Of a stretch of 64,000 nucleotides of DNA, positions 55,715 to 64,000 are shown in pieces. The position numbers and the translations under genes are program-made. The notes below the pieces were generated by a model, which ran no database searches, was not told where the DNA came from, and was given only the letters and a program-made list of their open reading frames with translations. This stretch comes from Paenibacillus methanolicus (GTDB lineage Bacteria; Bacillota; Bacilli; Paenibacillales; Paenibacillaceae): assembly GCF_008124765.1 (NCBI RefSeq), contig NZ_VNHS01000003.1, positions 124,001-188,000 of the forward strand. The letters run 5' to 3'. How positions within the stretch are numbered: the stretch's first letter is position 1; each line of letters opens with the position of its first letter.

Positions 55715-56412
55715 CAACGCAAACCATTCAAGGCGGTCAGCTTGTAGGAGATATCGTAGCCGTGTATTCCCAAGCGAGCAATGTGTTCAAGACGTACGGC
55801 ATCGACTTCTGCTGCGGTGGACAGGTCACGGTAGCGGAGGCGGCGCTCAAGCGGAAGCTGAACGAAGAGGAGCTGCTGGCTCGGCTCAATCAGGCGTGCA
55901 CCGAAGCGCGCCCGTCCTGGCCGCTCGACTGGCAGCAGGATGAGCGCAAACTGACCAAATTAATGGCGCATATTACGCGAAATCACCACGATTATCTCCG
56001 CGACGAGCTTCCGGTGCTGCGCGATTTCGTGGACAAGGTGGCCCGCGTGCACGGAGACGACCATCCGGAGCTTCTGACGCTTCGGAATCTCTACCATCAG
56101 CTGGCCGAGGAACTGCTCACGCACATCGACAAGGAAGAACAACTCCTCTTCCCCGCCATTCGCAACGCGGAAGCGGAAGATTCCGGGCCGGCGCTGAAGC
56201 TGGCGCAGGAGCTGCTCGGCACGCTTGAGAACGAGCATGACGGCGCGGGCGAGCTGCTCCGCCGCATGCGCGAAGCGACGCGGGACTATGAACTTCCGGC
56301 CGGCGCATGCCGAACATACAGCCTCGCATTCCGTAAACTCGAGGAGCTGGAAGAGGATATGTTCACGCACATTCATCTGGAGAACAACCTGCTGTTCCCG
56401 CAAATCCGATAA
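55711..56412 (+). CDS. scdA: Iron-sulfur cluster repair di-iron protein (ScdA/YtfE/RIC)
   Basis: 233 residues. N-terminal ScdA domain with DFCCGG (Cys34-Cys35), then a hemerythrin domain with HITRNHHDYLRDELP, THIDKEEQLLFPAI, LENEHDGAGELL and HIHLENNLLFPQI. RIC proteins repair Fe-S clusters after nitrosative or oxidative stress. ATG start in the ATGA overlap with the upstream gene. Confidence 0.95.
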   Translation: MTTQTIQGGQLVGDIVAVYSQASNVFKTYGIDFCCGGQVTVAEAALKRKLNEEELLARLNQACTEARPSWPLDWQQDERKLTKLMAHITRNHHDYLRDELPVLRDFVDKVARVHGDDHPELLTLRNLYHQLAEELLTHIDKEEQLLFPAIRNAEAEDSGPALKLAQELLGTLENEHDGAGELLRRMREATRDYELPAGACRTYSLAFRKLEELEEDMFTHIHLENNLLFPQIR

Positions 56413-56415
56413 GAC

Positions 56416-56450
56416 GGAAGAAGCCGATCGCGAGGCGATCGGCTTCTTCT
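56416..56450. terminator. Bidirectional terminator
   Basis: AGAAGCCGATCGC pairs perfectly with GCGATCGGCTTCT around GAG, between the convergent RIC and FtsX-like genes. Confidence 0.8.
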
Positions 56451-56455
56451 TCTAT

Positions 56456-58807
56456 TTATTCGATCGCTTTCAAGGCCTCGATCATGCGAATCCCCGAGAC
56501 CTTTCGCCGCAGCAGCAAGCTGGAGAGAAACGTCAGCAGGAACGAAAGCGCCACGGCCGCCAAAATCACCGCCATGTTCAATTGGTCGGGAATTTGTTGA
56601 TGGGTACTCGACAACGCCTCGATAATAAACGCGAATACGTAGCCGCTTATCGGCAGCGCCACAATGACCGATAGAACGGTTATCCAACTATTCTCGACGA
56701 ACACGAGACGGTTAATCTGGTTTCGTTGATAGCCTAATACTTTAAGCGTGGCCAGCTCCCGCTGCCGTTCATAAATATTGATGGACGATATCGTATAGAT
56801 AGCGCCGAAGGAGAGGATCGCCGCGCACACGATGAACATGACGAAAACAAAGCTGTTCTGCTGCACGATATATTGCGCGGACTTCTTCAGATCCTGTTGG
56901 TCCGTAATGGCCTCTACGCGTTGATCCTGTTCGAAGAACGTACGGATGACCGGCACGTCCGCGGCGCGATCGGCTTCGATCAGCAGCGAGGTTGGGCTGT
57001 ACGCGATGCCTAATTGCGCGAGGTAAGCCGGCGTGCAATAAAACGACGGATCCGAATACTGCGCGGAGATGCTCGCAACCTTCATATCCACGGACACCGG
57101 CTTGCTTCGTTCGGGCGTCGTCACGAGAAGCTGCACGGTATCCCCTATCGCAATTCCGTATTGATCGGCATAGGATTGAGGAACCAGCACGCCGTTGTTG
57201 TCCAATCGGATGCTATTCTTGTTCGCGTCCATAAATTGAAGTAGCCTGTTCTCGCGCTCCGTCACCGTTAACGTCGCCAGCTCCTTCGCATCCGCCTGCC
57301 TGTATTCCGCCGGCCATTCCGCTACGAGGTAGCTGCTTGCGATGCCTGCGGGCAATTGGAGTTGGAGCGATTCAGGCATGGCGCCCGCCGCATAATCGAT
57401 TCTCAAATCATACGTATTCGCTTCTTCGATCTGATCCGCGACTTGGAGTAAGGCGGTCTGCGTGCCGAAAGCCGTGATCAACAAAACCGTGCTCATGACC
57501 ACGCCTGCCGCGCTCGCCAATGCTTTGCCCTTTTTGGTAAACACGTTTCTTAGGATGAGTTTGTAACGGTATGGAAGCCGGCTCCATAATCCGGGAACGC
57601 GCTCGACGAGAAGTTTCTTCATTGATTTCGGCGGTTTCGGCCGCATCGCCTGGGCCGCTCGTTCTCTTAATATGGATCTTGCGCTTAGATAACAAGCCAG
57701 CATGCCGAACGCGCTGGAGACAAGGATGGGTGGCGCGATCGATAACGGCGAGAGCGCGAATTCGATGCCCGGCAGCGAATAGGCTCTCGCGCTGGACGCC
57801 GATACGAATGGCACGAATACGGCCGCGGCCAGAGCCCAACCGATAATGGAGCCGATGATCCCGACAAGCACCGGATACCCCATGTAGTGCAGCAGGATCG
57901 TTCGATCTCTGACGCCCAGCGCTTTCATGATCCCGACTTGCTTGCGCTCGGCATCCAGCATGCGCGACATCGCCAGGAACAGAATCATCGCTTCGATGAG
58001 GAAGAGCACGAAAGGGATCACTCTGCTCATCAGCTGATTATTGCGGATCGTCTCCTGAATCTTCGCGTAGCTGAACGTTCTCTCTTTCGGCTCCTGGGCT
58101 ACGAACGGGAGCCGGTGCTGTGTGGAAGCATCTTCAATGGACTCGCCCAAGCGGTCAATATCAAAGCCGTCGCGAGCATCGATGAGGATCTCATTGTAGG
58201 CGAAGCCGTCCGTTACCTCCGGTATGGACGCTTCCGCCATATAAGCCACGCCGTAGGCTTGATGGTCTTGGATGTCGTTCTTCTTGGCATGTTCGGCATT
58301 CTCGCCCAAGCCGCTGATCGTAAAAGCAATGTCTCTCTCGTTCACGCGTACCTGTATCCGGTCGCCGACTCGATATTGGTGCTCCTTGGCATAATGGGCA
58401 TCCAACAAGATCTCGCCCTTCTTAGTCGGAAGGCTGCCCGACAACACCGCCGGCGTATTGATGGTATTGTTGGCCGGGATCGAGTGGATTTTCAGCGTGG
58501 CTTTATCGTCTTCGAAAGCTTGCGCGGCATCAAAGGTATATCGGCCCTCTGCATGGCTGATCCCTTCGATTGCACGTATTTTAGCCACCTCGCGTTCGGT
58601 AATCCGGTCGTAATAGACATTGAGGTCGCTTAGATTATGTGCCTTGAAATAATCCGTCGCGAAGGCGTTTAGGTTGCTGCTGTAGGTCACCAGCCCCGCG
58701 TAGAAAAAGGCGCCCACCGCGACGACGAGCACGAAGGCGATGAATGAACCAACCGATTGCTTCACGTCTCTGATTAACTTACGAGCGAGGAGCGCGAACA
58801 TCACCAT
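56456..58807 (-). CDS. FtsX-like ABC transporter permease
   Basis: 783 residues: N-terminal membrane segment near 18-40, an extracellular MacB-PCD-like domain about 45-260, three membrane segments about 265-390, a second membrane anchor near 440 and extracellular domain to about 640, then three membrane segments to the end (VFVMFIVCAAILSFGAIYTI, ERQRELATLKVLGYQRNQI). Mechanotransmission-type permease; exports or extracts a lipid, peptide or antibiotic, or acts in resistance. Its ATG overlaps the ATPase stop by seven bases. Confidence 0.9.
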   Translation of the reverse strand: MVMFALLARKLIRDVKQSVGSFIAFVLVVAVGAFFYAGLVTYSSNLNAFATDYFKAHNLSDLNVYYDRITEREVAKIRAIEGISHAEGRYTFDAAQAFEDDKATLKIHSIPANNTINTPAVLSGSLPTKKGEILLDAHYAKEHQYRVGDRIQVRVNERDIAFTISGLGENAEHAKKNDIQDHQAYGVAYMAEASIPEVTDGFAYNEILIDARDGFDIDRLGESIEDASTQHRLPFVAQEPKERTFSYAKIQETIRNNQLMSRVIPFVLFLIEAMILFLAMSRMLDAERKQVGIMKALGVRDRTILLHYMGYPVLVGIIGSIIGWALAAAVFVPFVSASSARAYSLPGIEFALSPLSIAPPILVSSAFGMLACYLSARSILRERAAQAMRPKPPKSMKKLLVERVPGLWSRLPYRYKLILRNVFTKKGKALASAAGVVMSTVLLITAFGTQTALLQVADQIEEANTYDLRIDYAAGAMPESLQLQLPAGIASSYLVAEWPAEYRQADAKELATLTVTERENRLLQFMDANKNSIRLDNNGVLVPQSYADQYGIAIGDTVQLLVTTPERSKPVSVDMKVASISAQYSDPSFYCTPAYLAQLGIAYSPTSLLIEADRAADVPVIRTFFEQDQRVEAITDQQDLKKSAQYIVQQNSFVFVMFIVCAAILSFGAIYTISSINIYERQRELATLKVLGYQRNQINRLVFVENSWITVLSVIVALPISGYVFAFIIEALSSTHQQIPDQLNMAVILAAVALSFLLTFLSSLLLRRKVSGIRMIEALKAIE

Positions 58808-59505
58808 TCAATCCTTTCGACGCTTTGCTTATTCGGGTTGATCGCGACGCTTTCGATCCTGCCGCTCTTCACCTTGATGATTTTGTCCGCCATCGGCGCG
58901 ATCGCGGTATTGTGCGTGACCAGCACGACGCAGGTTTTCGTCTCCCGGTTCAAATCCTCGAGCAGCTTCAAGACGGACTTCCCCGTCACGTAGTCCAACG
59001 CGCCGGTCGGCTCGTCGCAAAGCAGCAGCAGCGGATTTTTGGCGACCGCCCGCGCGATAGCGACGCGTTGTTGTTCCCCTCCTGATAACTGGGATGGAAA
59101 GTTGCGCATTCGATCCTGAAGCCCGACCTTACGCAAGATGTCCTTCGCATCAAGATGGTTCTTGCTTACTTCCGCGGCGAACTCCACGTTCTCGAGGGCG
59201 TTCAAATTCGGAATCAAGTTATAAAATTGGAAGACGAAGCCGATCTTCTCGCCGCGATAGGCGGTTAGCTGCTTCTCGTTCCACTTGGCGATGTCTTGAT
59301 TCCCCACGTACACCTGACCCGAAGTAACCGTATCCATACCCCCGAGGATGTTCAAGATCGTGCTTTTGCCGGCGCCGCTCGCGCCCAGCATGACGACGAA
59401 CTCTCCTTCCGCGATCGTAAAGTCGACGCCGCCCAGCGCCTTGATCCGCACCTCGCCGATCGTGTATTCTTTCGTCACGCCTTTGAATTCGATTAACGCG
59501 TTCAC
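58801..59505 (-). CDS. LolD/MacB-type ABC transporter ATPase
   Basis: 234 residues: Walker [11 protein letters not shown]-loop [10 protein letters not shown], signature LSGGEQQRV, Walker [15 protein letters not shown]-loop VLVTHN. Partner of the FtsX-like permease. The GTG start has GAGGAG nine bases upstream; an ATG three codons earlier sits against that site and is the alternative. Confidence 0.92.
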   Translation of the reverse strand: MNALIEFKGVTKEYTIGEVRIKALGGVDFTIAEGEFVVMLGASGAGKSTILNILGGMDTVTSGQVYVGNQDIAKWNEKQLTAYRGEKIGFVFQFYNLIPNLNALENVEFAAEVSKNHLDAKDILRKVGLQDRMRNFPSQLSGGEQQRVAIARAVAKNPLLLLCDEPTGALDYVTGKSVLKLLEDLNRETKTCVVLVTHNTAIAPMADKIIKVKSGRIESVAINPNKQSVERIEW

Positions 59506-59591
59506 CGCTTTCATCTCCTCGTCCCCTATTCATCGAAATCCGCGCGATCCCGAGCAGCCTCCGATCGCCAATTCCAGCAATTGTCAATCCG

Positions 59592-59620
59592 ATTATAATA
59601 GGCCGAAAGCCGCGGAACAA
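59592..59620 (-). promoter_or_regulatory. SigA promoter of the FtsX-type ABC operon
   Basis: Minus strand TTGTTC (59620-59615), 17-base spacer, perfect TATAAT (59597-59592), about 87 bases before the ATPase start. Confidence 0.7.
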
Positions 59621-59707
59621 CCAACTTCCGTACCCGCCGCGGCTGGACTTAAGTCTGGCAATGGCGAGGAACCGGAGTCGGAGGCGAGTCGGACTTGGAA
59701 CGGAGGC

Positions 59708-59766
59708 GAATAGACGAATAGACGAATAGACGAATAGACGAAGACAACGAATAGTCGAATAGACGA
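59708..59766. repeat. 8-base tandem repeat
   Basis: Four perfect GAATAGAC units, one altered segment (GAAGACAAC), then GAATAGTC and GAATAGAC. Lies between the ABC promoter and the GH4 terminator; low complexity, possibly variable in length. Confidence 0.85.
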
Positions 59767-59767
59767 C

Positions 59768-59792
59768 AAAAAAGACCGCGTTAAACGCGGCC
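59768..59792 (-). terminator. Terminator of the GH4 gene
   Basis: Minus strand GGCCGCGT-TTA-ACGCGGTC hairpin with TTTTTT tail, about 50 bases past the GH4 stop. Confidence 0.85.
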
Positions 59793-59841
59793 CTTAAGGG
59801 AGTGCTGCCTATATCGCTCAATCCGGAAACCGTCCAACGCC

Positions 59842-61350
59842 TTAATGAGTCGCCGCCGGTCTCTCCTTCGCTTTATCCGACTCTCCGGCATTGCGGTTCG
59901 CCGCATCCCGGTCAAGCTGCATCTCTTCGACCGATTTGACCGCGAGCCGCGCGGCGCCCCGATAATCCTTGCGCGTCGGCAGCAGCGGTTCGGTCGCCAG
60001 CCGGTGCTTCGCCGCCGCGATCGCGTCCTTGTACTGCGGCAGCCACTGCTCCTGCGCGACGAGCATCTCATCGACCATCTGCCAAATTTCCTTCGGATTG
60101 CAGACCGCGCCGACGAGCGGATCCATCATCATCGCTTGACGAAGCAGCTGATCGTCGCCATGAATGGCGGCCTCCACGGCAAGCCGCTGCACGGAGATGC
60201 TCGCGTTGCAGACGGCCGCGCAGCCCAGCGGCAGCGCTCCGACCCGAGGCATGTTGATGCCGTTGCGGTCGACATAGCCTGGCGCTTCAATGATGGCGTC
60301 GTCCGGCACGTTGCCGATGATCCCGTTGTTCACGACGTTGAAGTGGCCGCGGTAGACGCGCCCCGTCTCCAGCCCTTCGATAATATAAGAGCCGTGTTCC
60401 TCCCCGCGGTGCTCGGCCGCATATACGAACGGCGGCTCCTTCATCCAGTTCGGGAAATCCGTCTCGAACCAGCTTCGCCCTTCCGTACAGACGCGCAGAT
60501 AACCGCCCGTCTCGCCGTTGATCCAGCTGCCGAGGTCGATCCAGTCGTTGATTTCCTCCGGACGCTTGCGGTACCAGGCCACATATTCGCTAAGGTGACC
60601 GTTCGACTCCGTCGAGTAGTAACCGAACCGGCGCAGCATGTCGATGCGCACCTTCTCCGTCTGGCTGAATTCGGGATGACGCTCGAACGCCTCGAGCAGT
60701 TTGCCCGTCATATCCTCGCCTTTGTGCTTCACCTGCACGTACCAGGTTTGGTGATTGATGCCGGCGCATACGATATCCACGTCTTCCTTGGCGAGTCCGA
60801 GCGCCTTCGCGATTTGATGATGCCCGCCCTGAACGCCGTGGCACAGGCCGATCGTGCGGACGCCGCCGTATGTATTGCACGCCCACGTCAGCATCGCCAT
60901 CGGATTGGCATAGTTAAGCAGCAGCGCGTTCGGCTCCGCCACTTCGCGGATATCCCGGCAAATATTCATCATTTCGGCAATGCCGCGCTGGCCGTACATA
61001 ATGCCGCCCGCGCACAGCGTATCTCCGACGCATTGGTCGATTCCATATTGGAGCGGGATATCCACGTCCGTCTTGAACGCTTCCAAACCGCCGATCCGAA
61101 CGACGCAGAACACATAGCGGGCGTCGCGCAGAGCCGTCCGGCGATCTAACGAAGATTCGATCTGTATCGAGAGTCCATTCTCGTTAATATCGCGCTGACA
61201 TAGCTGGGTAACCATCTCCAAATTGTGCGCGTTAATGTCGGTAAATGCAACTTCTATATTCCGGAATTCCGGAACCGCCAGCAAATCGCGCAGCAGCCCC
61301 CTTGTGAATCCGATACTGCCTGCCCCAATGAACGCTACCTTGAATGACAT
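59842..61350 (-). CDS. GH4 family NAD/Mn-dependent glycosidase, possibly alpha-glucuronidase or alpha-galacturonidase
   Basis: 502 residues. N-terminal NAD-binding FIGAGSIGFT, then NYANPMAM, a metal Cys in GLCHGVQGG and metal His in CAGINHQTW. GH4 enzymes use NAD+ and Mn2+ in a redox-elimination route. Overall it resembles MelA-type alpha-galactosidases, but the Cys-His-Gly-Val motif is, as I recall, the form found in alpha-glucuronidases, whereas alpha-galactosidases have Cys-His-Ser-Val. A uronic-acid substrate would suit the pectin genes. Start at the ATG with AAGGAGG upstream; the 38 residues upstream in frame are not conserved. Confidence 0.88.
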   Translation of the reverse strand: MSFKVAFIGAGSIGFTRGLLRDLLAVPEFRNIEVAFTDINAHNLEMVTQLCQRDINENGLSIQIESSLDRRTALRDARYVFCVVRIGGLEAFKTDVDIPLQYGIDQCVGDTLCAGGIMYGQRGIAEMMNICRDIREVAEPNALLLNYANPMAMLTWACNTYGGVRTIGLCHGVQGGHHQIAKALGLAKEDVDIVCAGINHQTWYVQVKHKGEDMTGKLLEAFERHPEFSQTEKVRIDMLRRFGYYSTESNGHLSEYVAWYRKRPEEINDWIDLGSWINGETGGYLRVCTEGRSWFETDFPNWMKEPPFVYAAEHRGEEHGSYIIEGLETGRVYRGHFNVVNNGIIGNVPDDAIIEAPGYVDRNGINMPRVGALPLGCAAVCNASISVQRLAVEAAIHGDDQLLRQAMMMDPLVGAVCNPKEIWQMVDEMLVAQEQWLPQYKDAIAAAKHRLATEPLLPTRKDYRGAARLAVKSVEEMQLDRDAANRNAGESDKAKERPAATH

Positions 61351-61400
61351 CGAAAACGCCTCCTTATCCTTATTCCGCCTGCAACAGGACCGATAGCTCC

Positions 61401-61443
61401 ATTGTAGCAGAGCGATAAGGAATACGTTTTCACTATTGAAACG
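61401..61443 (-). promoter_or_regulatory. Possible activator site and -10 upstream of GH4
   Basis: Inverted repeat CGTTTTCACTATTGAAACG (61425-61443) lies about 40 bases before the start predicted from TACAAT (minus strand, 61406-61401). No -35 is seen, fitting an activator such as the adjacent AraC-type protein. Confidence 0.4.
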
Positions 61444-61476
61444 ACTTGGCCTCTCAGTTGTCAACTATTGCAACCT

Positions 61477-62364
61477 CTATTTCTTATCCCAACCGACCAG
61501 CTCCACCGACTTGCGGTAAGCGGCCGGCGTCTGGCCGATCGTCCGCTTGAACAATTCGTTGAAATATTGCCTGCTGTTGATGCCTACATAGTCCGCGATG
61601 TCCGCGATTGGGATCGAGGTTCGCCCGAGCAGCATTTTGGCTTTGTCCATCCGGACTTGAATGATGTAGCTCGCCATGCTGATGCCCATCTGCTTGCGGA
61701 AAATACGCTGCAAGTATACGGGATGCAATTTGACGTGATCGGCTACGTCCTTCGCTTGGCATTCGCAGTCGTAGTGCTGCAGAATATACTGCACCGCCTG
61801 ACGGACGTACCGGTCGGTCTGCGGGGCAAGGCCGGAACGTTGGTGCTCGGCGTACAACCGCGCGATCTGAAGCAGCAGCTGACCGATCATGAGATGGCTG
61901 AGGACTTCCCGCTCTTCGCCTCGGCCGTCCAGCTCCAGGACAAGGCTCTTCAACGTGATCTGCACGTCGCTCGGATCGGACAGCACGAACCAAGGCTTTC
62001 GCTCGCCGAGCAACGTTCGAAGCGCCGGCGAAGTTTCGGCCAGCTGACGCATGGAAGGCGCGACCGCGCCGCCGGGAGCGAACGTGAACTCGACGTTGAG
62101 CATGCGGCACGGCTCACCCGGATTAACGACGAGCCGGTGCGGCACCCAAGAGTCTAATACGATGAAATCGCCGCCGCCAAGCTCCACCGCTTGCTCGTCC
62201 GTCTCGACGACGCAGCGGCCGGAGATGACGTACATGATCTCGACTTGCGGGTGGGCATGCACGTTCATATGAAAATCGATCCATTGCCGATAGTAATAAG
62301 CATCGATCTGCGGCCGGTAGTCGCCGCGCCGCCATTTCTCGTCAAAGAGGCTGAACGATTCCAA
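61477..62364 (-). CDS. AraC-family transcriptional regulator with cupin sensor
   Basis: 295 residues: N-terminal AraC-binding cupin domain (HPQVEIMYVISGRCVVE, DFIVLDSWVPHRL) and C-terminal AraC HTH (VKLHPVYLQRIFRKQMG, IADIADYVGINSRQYFNELF). The GH4 gene starts 126 bases downstream on the same strand and is the likely target; inducer probably a sugar. Confidence 0.92.
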   Translation of the reverse strand: MESFSLFDEKWRRGDYRPQIDAYYYRQWIDFHMNVHAHPQVEIMYVISGRCVVETDEQAVELGGGDFIVLDSWVPHRLVVNPGEPCRMLNVEFTFAPGGAVAPSMRQLAETSPALRTLLGERKPWFVLSDPSDVQITLKSLVLELDGRGEEREVLSHLMIGQLLLQIARLYAEHQRSGLAPQTDRYVRQAVQYILQHYDCECQAKDVADHVKLHPVYLQRIFRKQMGISMASYIIQVRMDKAKMLLGRTSIPIADIADYVGINSRQYFNELFKRTIGQTPAAYRKSVELVGWDKK

Positions 62365-62510
62365 CTCGCCTCCACTCCTTCTGCATGATGTGCGCTAAGA
62401 TAGGGATTTTCTTTTCCATAAAGTGGATGGTATGAGAGCCAATTGCAGCCGTATAGTCGCGCAATCGAATTGGCATATTATCAATAATCTTCTAACAAAG
62501 GAGTGGTCAT

Positions 62511-62729
62511 ATGTCAAGCAACAGAAGAAACAGCAACAGCCTGGTGGTCCCGCAAGCGAAAAGCGCGCTTGAGCAAATGAAATACGAGGTTGCCCAAGAG
62601 CTCGGCATTCAAATTCCTGCCGACGGTTACTATGGGAATATGGCAACGCGCGATGCAGGCTCCTTGGGCGGTTACATTACCCGTCGCCTGGTGCAAATCG
62701 CGGAACAGCAAATCGGCGGACGTTTCTAA
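62511..62729 (+). CDS. Alpha/beta-type small acid-soluble spore protein
   Basis: 72 residues, coats spore DNA against UV and heat. Family core LEQMKYEVAQELGI and GSLGGYITRRLVQIAEQQI; the GPR protease site region (ALEQMKYEVA) is present. ATG with AAAGGAG upstream. Expected to be made in the forespore. Confidence 0.95.
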   Translation: MSSNRRNSNSLVVPQAKSALEQMKYEVAQELGIQIPADGYYGNMATRDAGSLGGYITRRLVQIAEQQIGGRF

Positions 62730-62747
62730 ATTGTTGTACTGCATGCG

Positions 62748-62785
62748 AAAGGCTGATTCGGGCATATGCCAGAATCAGCCTTTTT
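62748..62785 (+). terminator. Terminator of the SASP gene
   Basis: AAAGGCTGATTC pairs with GAATCAGCCTTT around a 12-base loop, with a T run. Confidence 0.85.
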
Positions 62786-62920
62786 AGCGTATCGCCCGAG
62801 TTTGGCAAAAATCGTTAATTCAAACGAATCACGTTGTTCGATCAAATGAGCATATACACCTCAGCAAGATTGTATCATAACCTGGAAGAAGCACGCCTGT
62901 ACTTCCGATTGGAGAAAGCG

Positions 62921-64000
62921 CTACTTCATGCTTGCGAGCTTGGCATCGTAAGCTTGCTGATAGATCTCCAAATACCGCTTCACGTTCATTTGCTCCAGAT
63001 TCTTCACGTACTCCTGCCAATCCTTGGCTACGTCTTGGTCGCCCGTAATAAAACGCGCCAGCGATTCGTCGACGAAATCGTTGATCGTCTTCTGCAGATC
63101 GGCCAGCTCCGCCGACTGCTCGCTCGTGAAGAACAGGTTCGGCAGCACCAGATCGTTACTCGCCTTATAAGGCTCGTAATTCGTCTTCGTCTCGTTGTAG
63201 AGGATCGGCTCCAGCGATTGCTCGGGATGGTTCACTTCGCCAAGGCGCATGTCGTTCGAACGATACGACGGACCCGTCTGCGCCCAAGAATCGTTCTGTA
63301 CTTGCCCATCGGGAAGCAACCGCTTCCAGATCGCCGGCTTGCCGTTAATGCCGATCTCGTCCTTGCTTGCCCAGTCCCACTGCTTGCCCGGAATGCCGAC
63401 CACCGATCGGAGCGTCATCTCGAGGTCATACAGCGCGTCGGCCAGACGGAACGCGGCCTCGGGATTCTTCGCGGCCTTCGTAATGACGAAGTTGCCGCCG
63501 TTCGGATGATAGGCGCCAAGCGGCGCGACCTGCAGTCCGCCCGGTCCTCGGAGCGGCGCGAGCGTCGTATACTGCTTCCATCGGCCGCTTGCGCCGTTGT
63601 CCTGCGTCAGTTCGCCCATGTAACCGGCTCCAGAAGCGCCCAGAATCGGTACGTCCGGATTCTCGCCAAGCTGCCGCAGCTGGGCGCCGTCTTGCGTCAG
63701 CGCCTGCGGATCAAGCAGTCCCTCGTCGTACAGTTTATGCAAATAAGCGAGCCCTTCCTTCCACTCCGGCTTGTTGAACGGCACATCCGCTTTCCCGTTG
63801 TTCAGATAGACATAGTTGGCCGGATTATAGATGAACGCGTTCATCAGGAATTTATCGACCCGCGTCTCCCATCCCTTCGGCCCGCCGGAGAGCGGGATTT
63901 CATCGGCCTTGCCGTTCTTGTTCGGGTCTTGCGTCTTGAACGCCTTGAGCATCTCGTAAAATTCATCGGTCGTGGTTGGCTTCTTCAACCCCAGCTCATC
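62921..64000 (-). CDS. LplA-like sugar-binding lipoprotein, C-terminal part (5' end outside window)
   Basis: The frame stays open to the window edge, so the internal ATG at 63988 is not the true start; the preceding in-frame residues (DELGLKKPTT) continue a family-typical region. Visible: GLKKPTTTDEFYEMLKAFK, calcium-like DPNKNGKADE, GAYHPNGGNFVITKAAKNPE, and the C-terminal NDFVDESLARFITG. Same class as the 17079 lipoprotein. Permease genes are probably elsewhere, as none follows downstream here. Confidence 0.88.
   Translation of the reverse strand, partial: DELGLKKPTTTDEFYEMLKAFKTQDPNKNGKADEIPLSGGPKGWETRVDKFLMNAFIYNPANYVYLNNGKADVPFNKPEWKEGLAYLHKLYDEGLLDPQALTQDGAQLRQLGENPDVPILGASGAGYMGELTQDNGASGRWKQYTTLAPLRGPGGLQVAPLGAYHPNGGNFVITKAAKNPEAAFRLADALYDLEMTLRSVVGIPGKQWDWASKDEIGINGKPAIWKRLLPDGQVQNDSWAQTGPSYRSNDMRLGEVNHPEQSLEPILYNETKTNYEPYKASNDLVLPNLFFTSEQSAELADLQKTINDFVDESLARFITGDQDVAKDWQEYVKNLEQMNVKRYLEIYQQAYDAKLASMK

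Overview
The window reads as chromosomal DNA of a GC-rich, endospore-forming Paenibacillaceae bacterium (Paenibacillus or Cohnella-like). Support comes from SpoVG, an alpha/beta small acid-soluble spore protein, a DUF3231 protein, a Paenibacillus-type beta/alpha-amylase polyprotein, consensus AGGAGG ribosome sites, and repeated pairing of YesM/LytS-type kinases with YesN-type AraC regulators beside sugar importers. I see no rRNA, tRNA, phage, insertion sequence or CRISPR array.

Layout. 1-1.8 kb: chemotaxis receptor. 1.9-10.1 kb: a membrane-anchored sugar-binding protein, sensor kinase and YesN regulator (a XylFII-LytS-YesN-like three-part sensor) next to a ChvE-GguA-GguB-type monosaccharide importer. 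10.1-10.9 kb: two copies of a hairpin-rich repeat. 10.9-14.1 kb: CUT1 sugar importer without an ATPase. 14.4-15.1 kb: membrane protein with an RCK_C-like tail. 15.3-22.1 kb: LplABC-like importer plus a kinase/YesN pair. 22.3-24.5 kb: alpha/beta hydrolase, SpoVG, nitroreductase. 24.8-33.7 kb: pectin block with a PL9 pectate lyase, YesOPQ-like importer and YesMN-like pair. 34.0-34.9 kb: yybP-ykoY manganese riboswitch and TerC protein. 34.9-35.3 kb: a third repeat copy. 35.4-39.1 kb: the amylase. 39.5-43.2 kb: copper-amine-oxidase-like domain protein, CysC, DUF4915-like protein. 43.2-50.6 kb: oligopeptide-type importer with unusual parts. 50.7-56.4 kb: small membrane protein, DUF3231, Gfo/Idh/MocA oxidoreductase, lipoprotein, and a hemerythrin/RIC pair behind an FNR-type box. 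56.5-59.5 kb: FtsX-like permease and ATPase. 59.8-64 kb: GH4 glycosidase, AraC regulator, SASP, and a truncated sugar-binding lipoprotein.

The main theme is plant polysaccharide use. Secreted amylase and pectate lyase cut starch and pectin, several ATPase-less CUT1 importers (probably served by a shared MsmX-type ATPase elsewhere) take up oligosaccharides, and three kinase/YesN pairs sense them. Possible cre sites suggest carbon catabolite control.

The least expected result is the solute-binding lipoprotein at 48286-50136. Its sequence looks like a circular permutation of the SBP_bac_5 fold: the segment that normally ends the protein comes first. It sits in an operon with two permeases carrying long N-terminal extensions and a small unrecognised protein. 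The dispersed repeat family (10.3-10.8 and 34.95-35.28 kb) is the main structure that the gene list does not explain.
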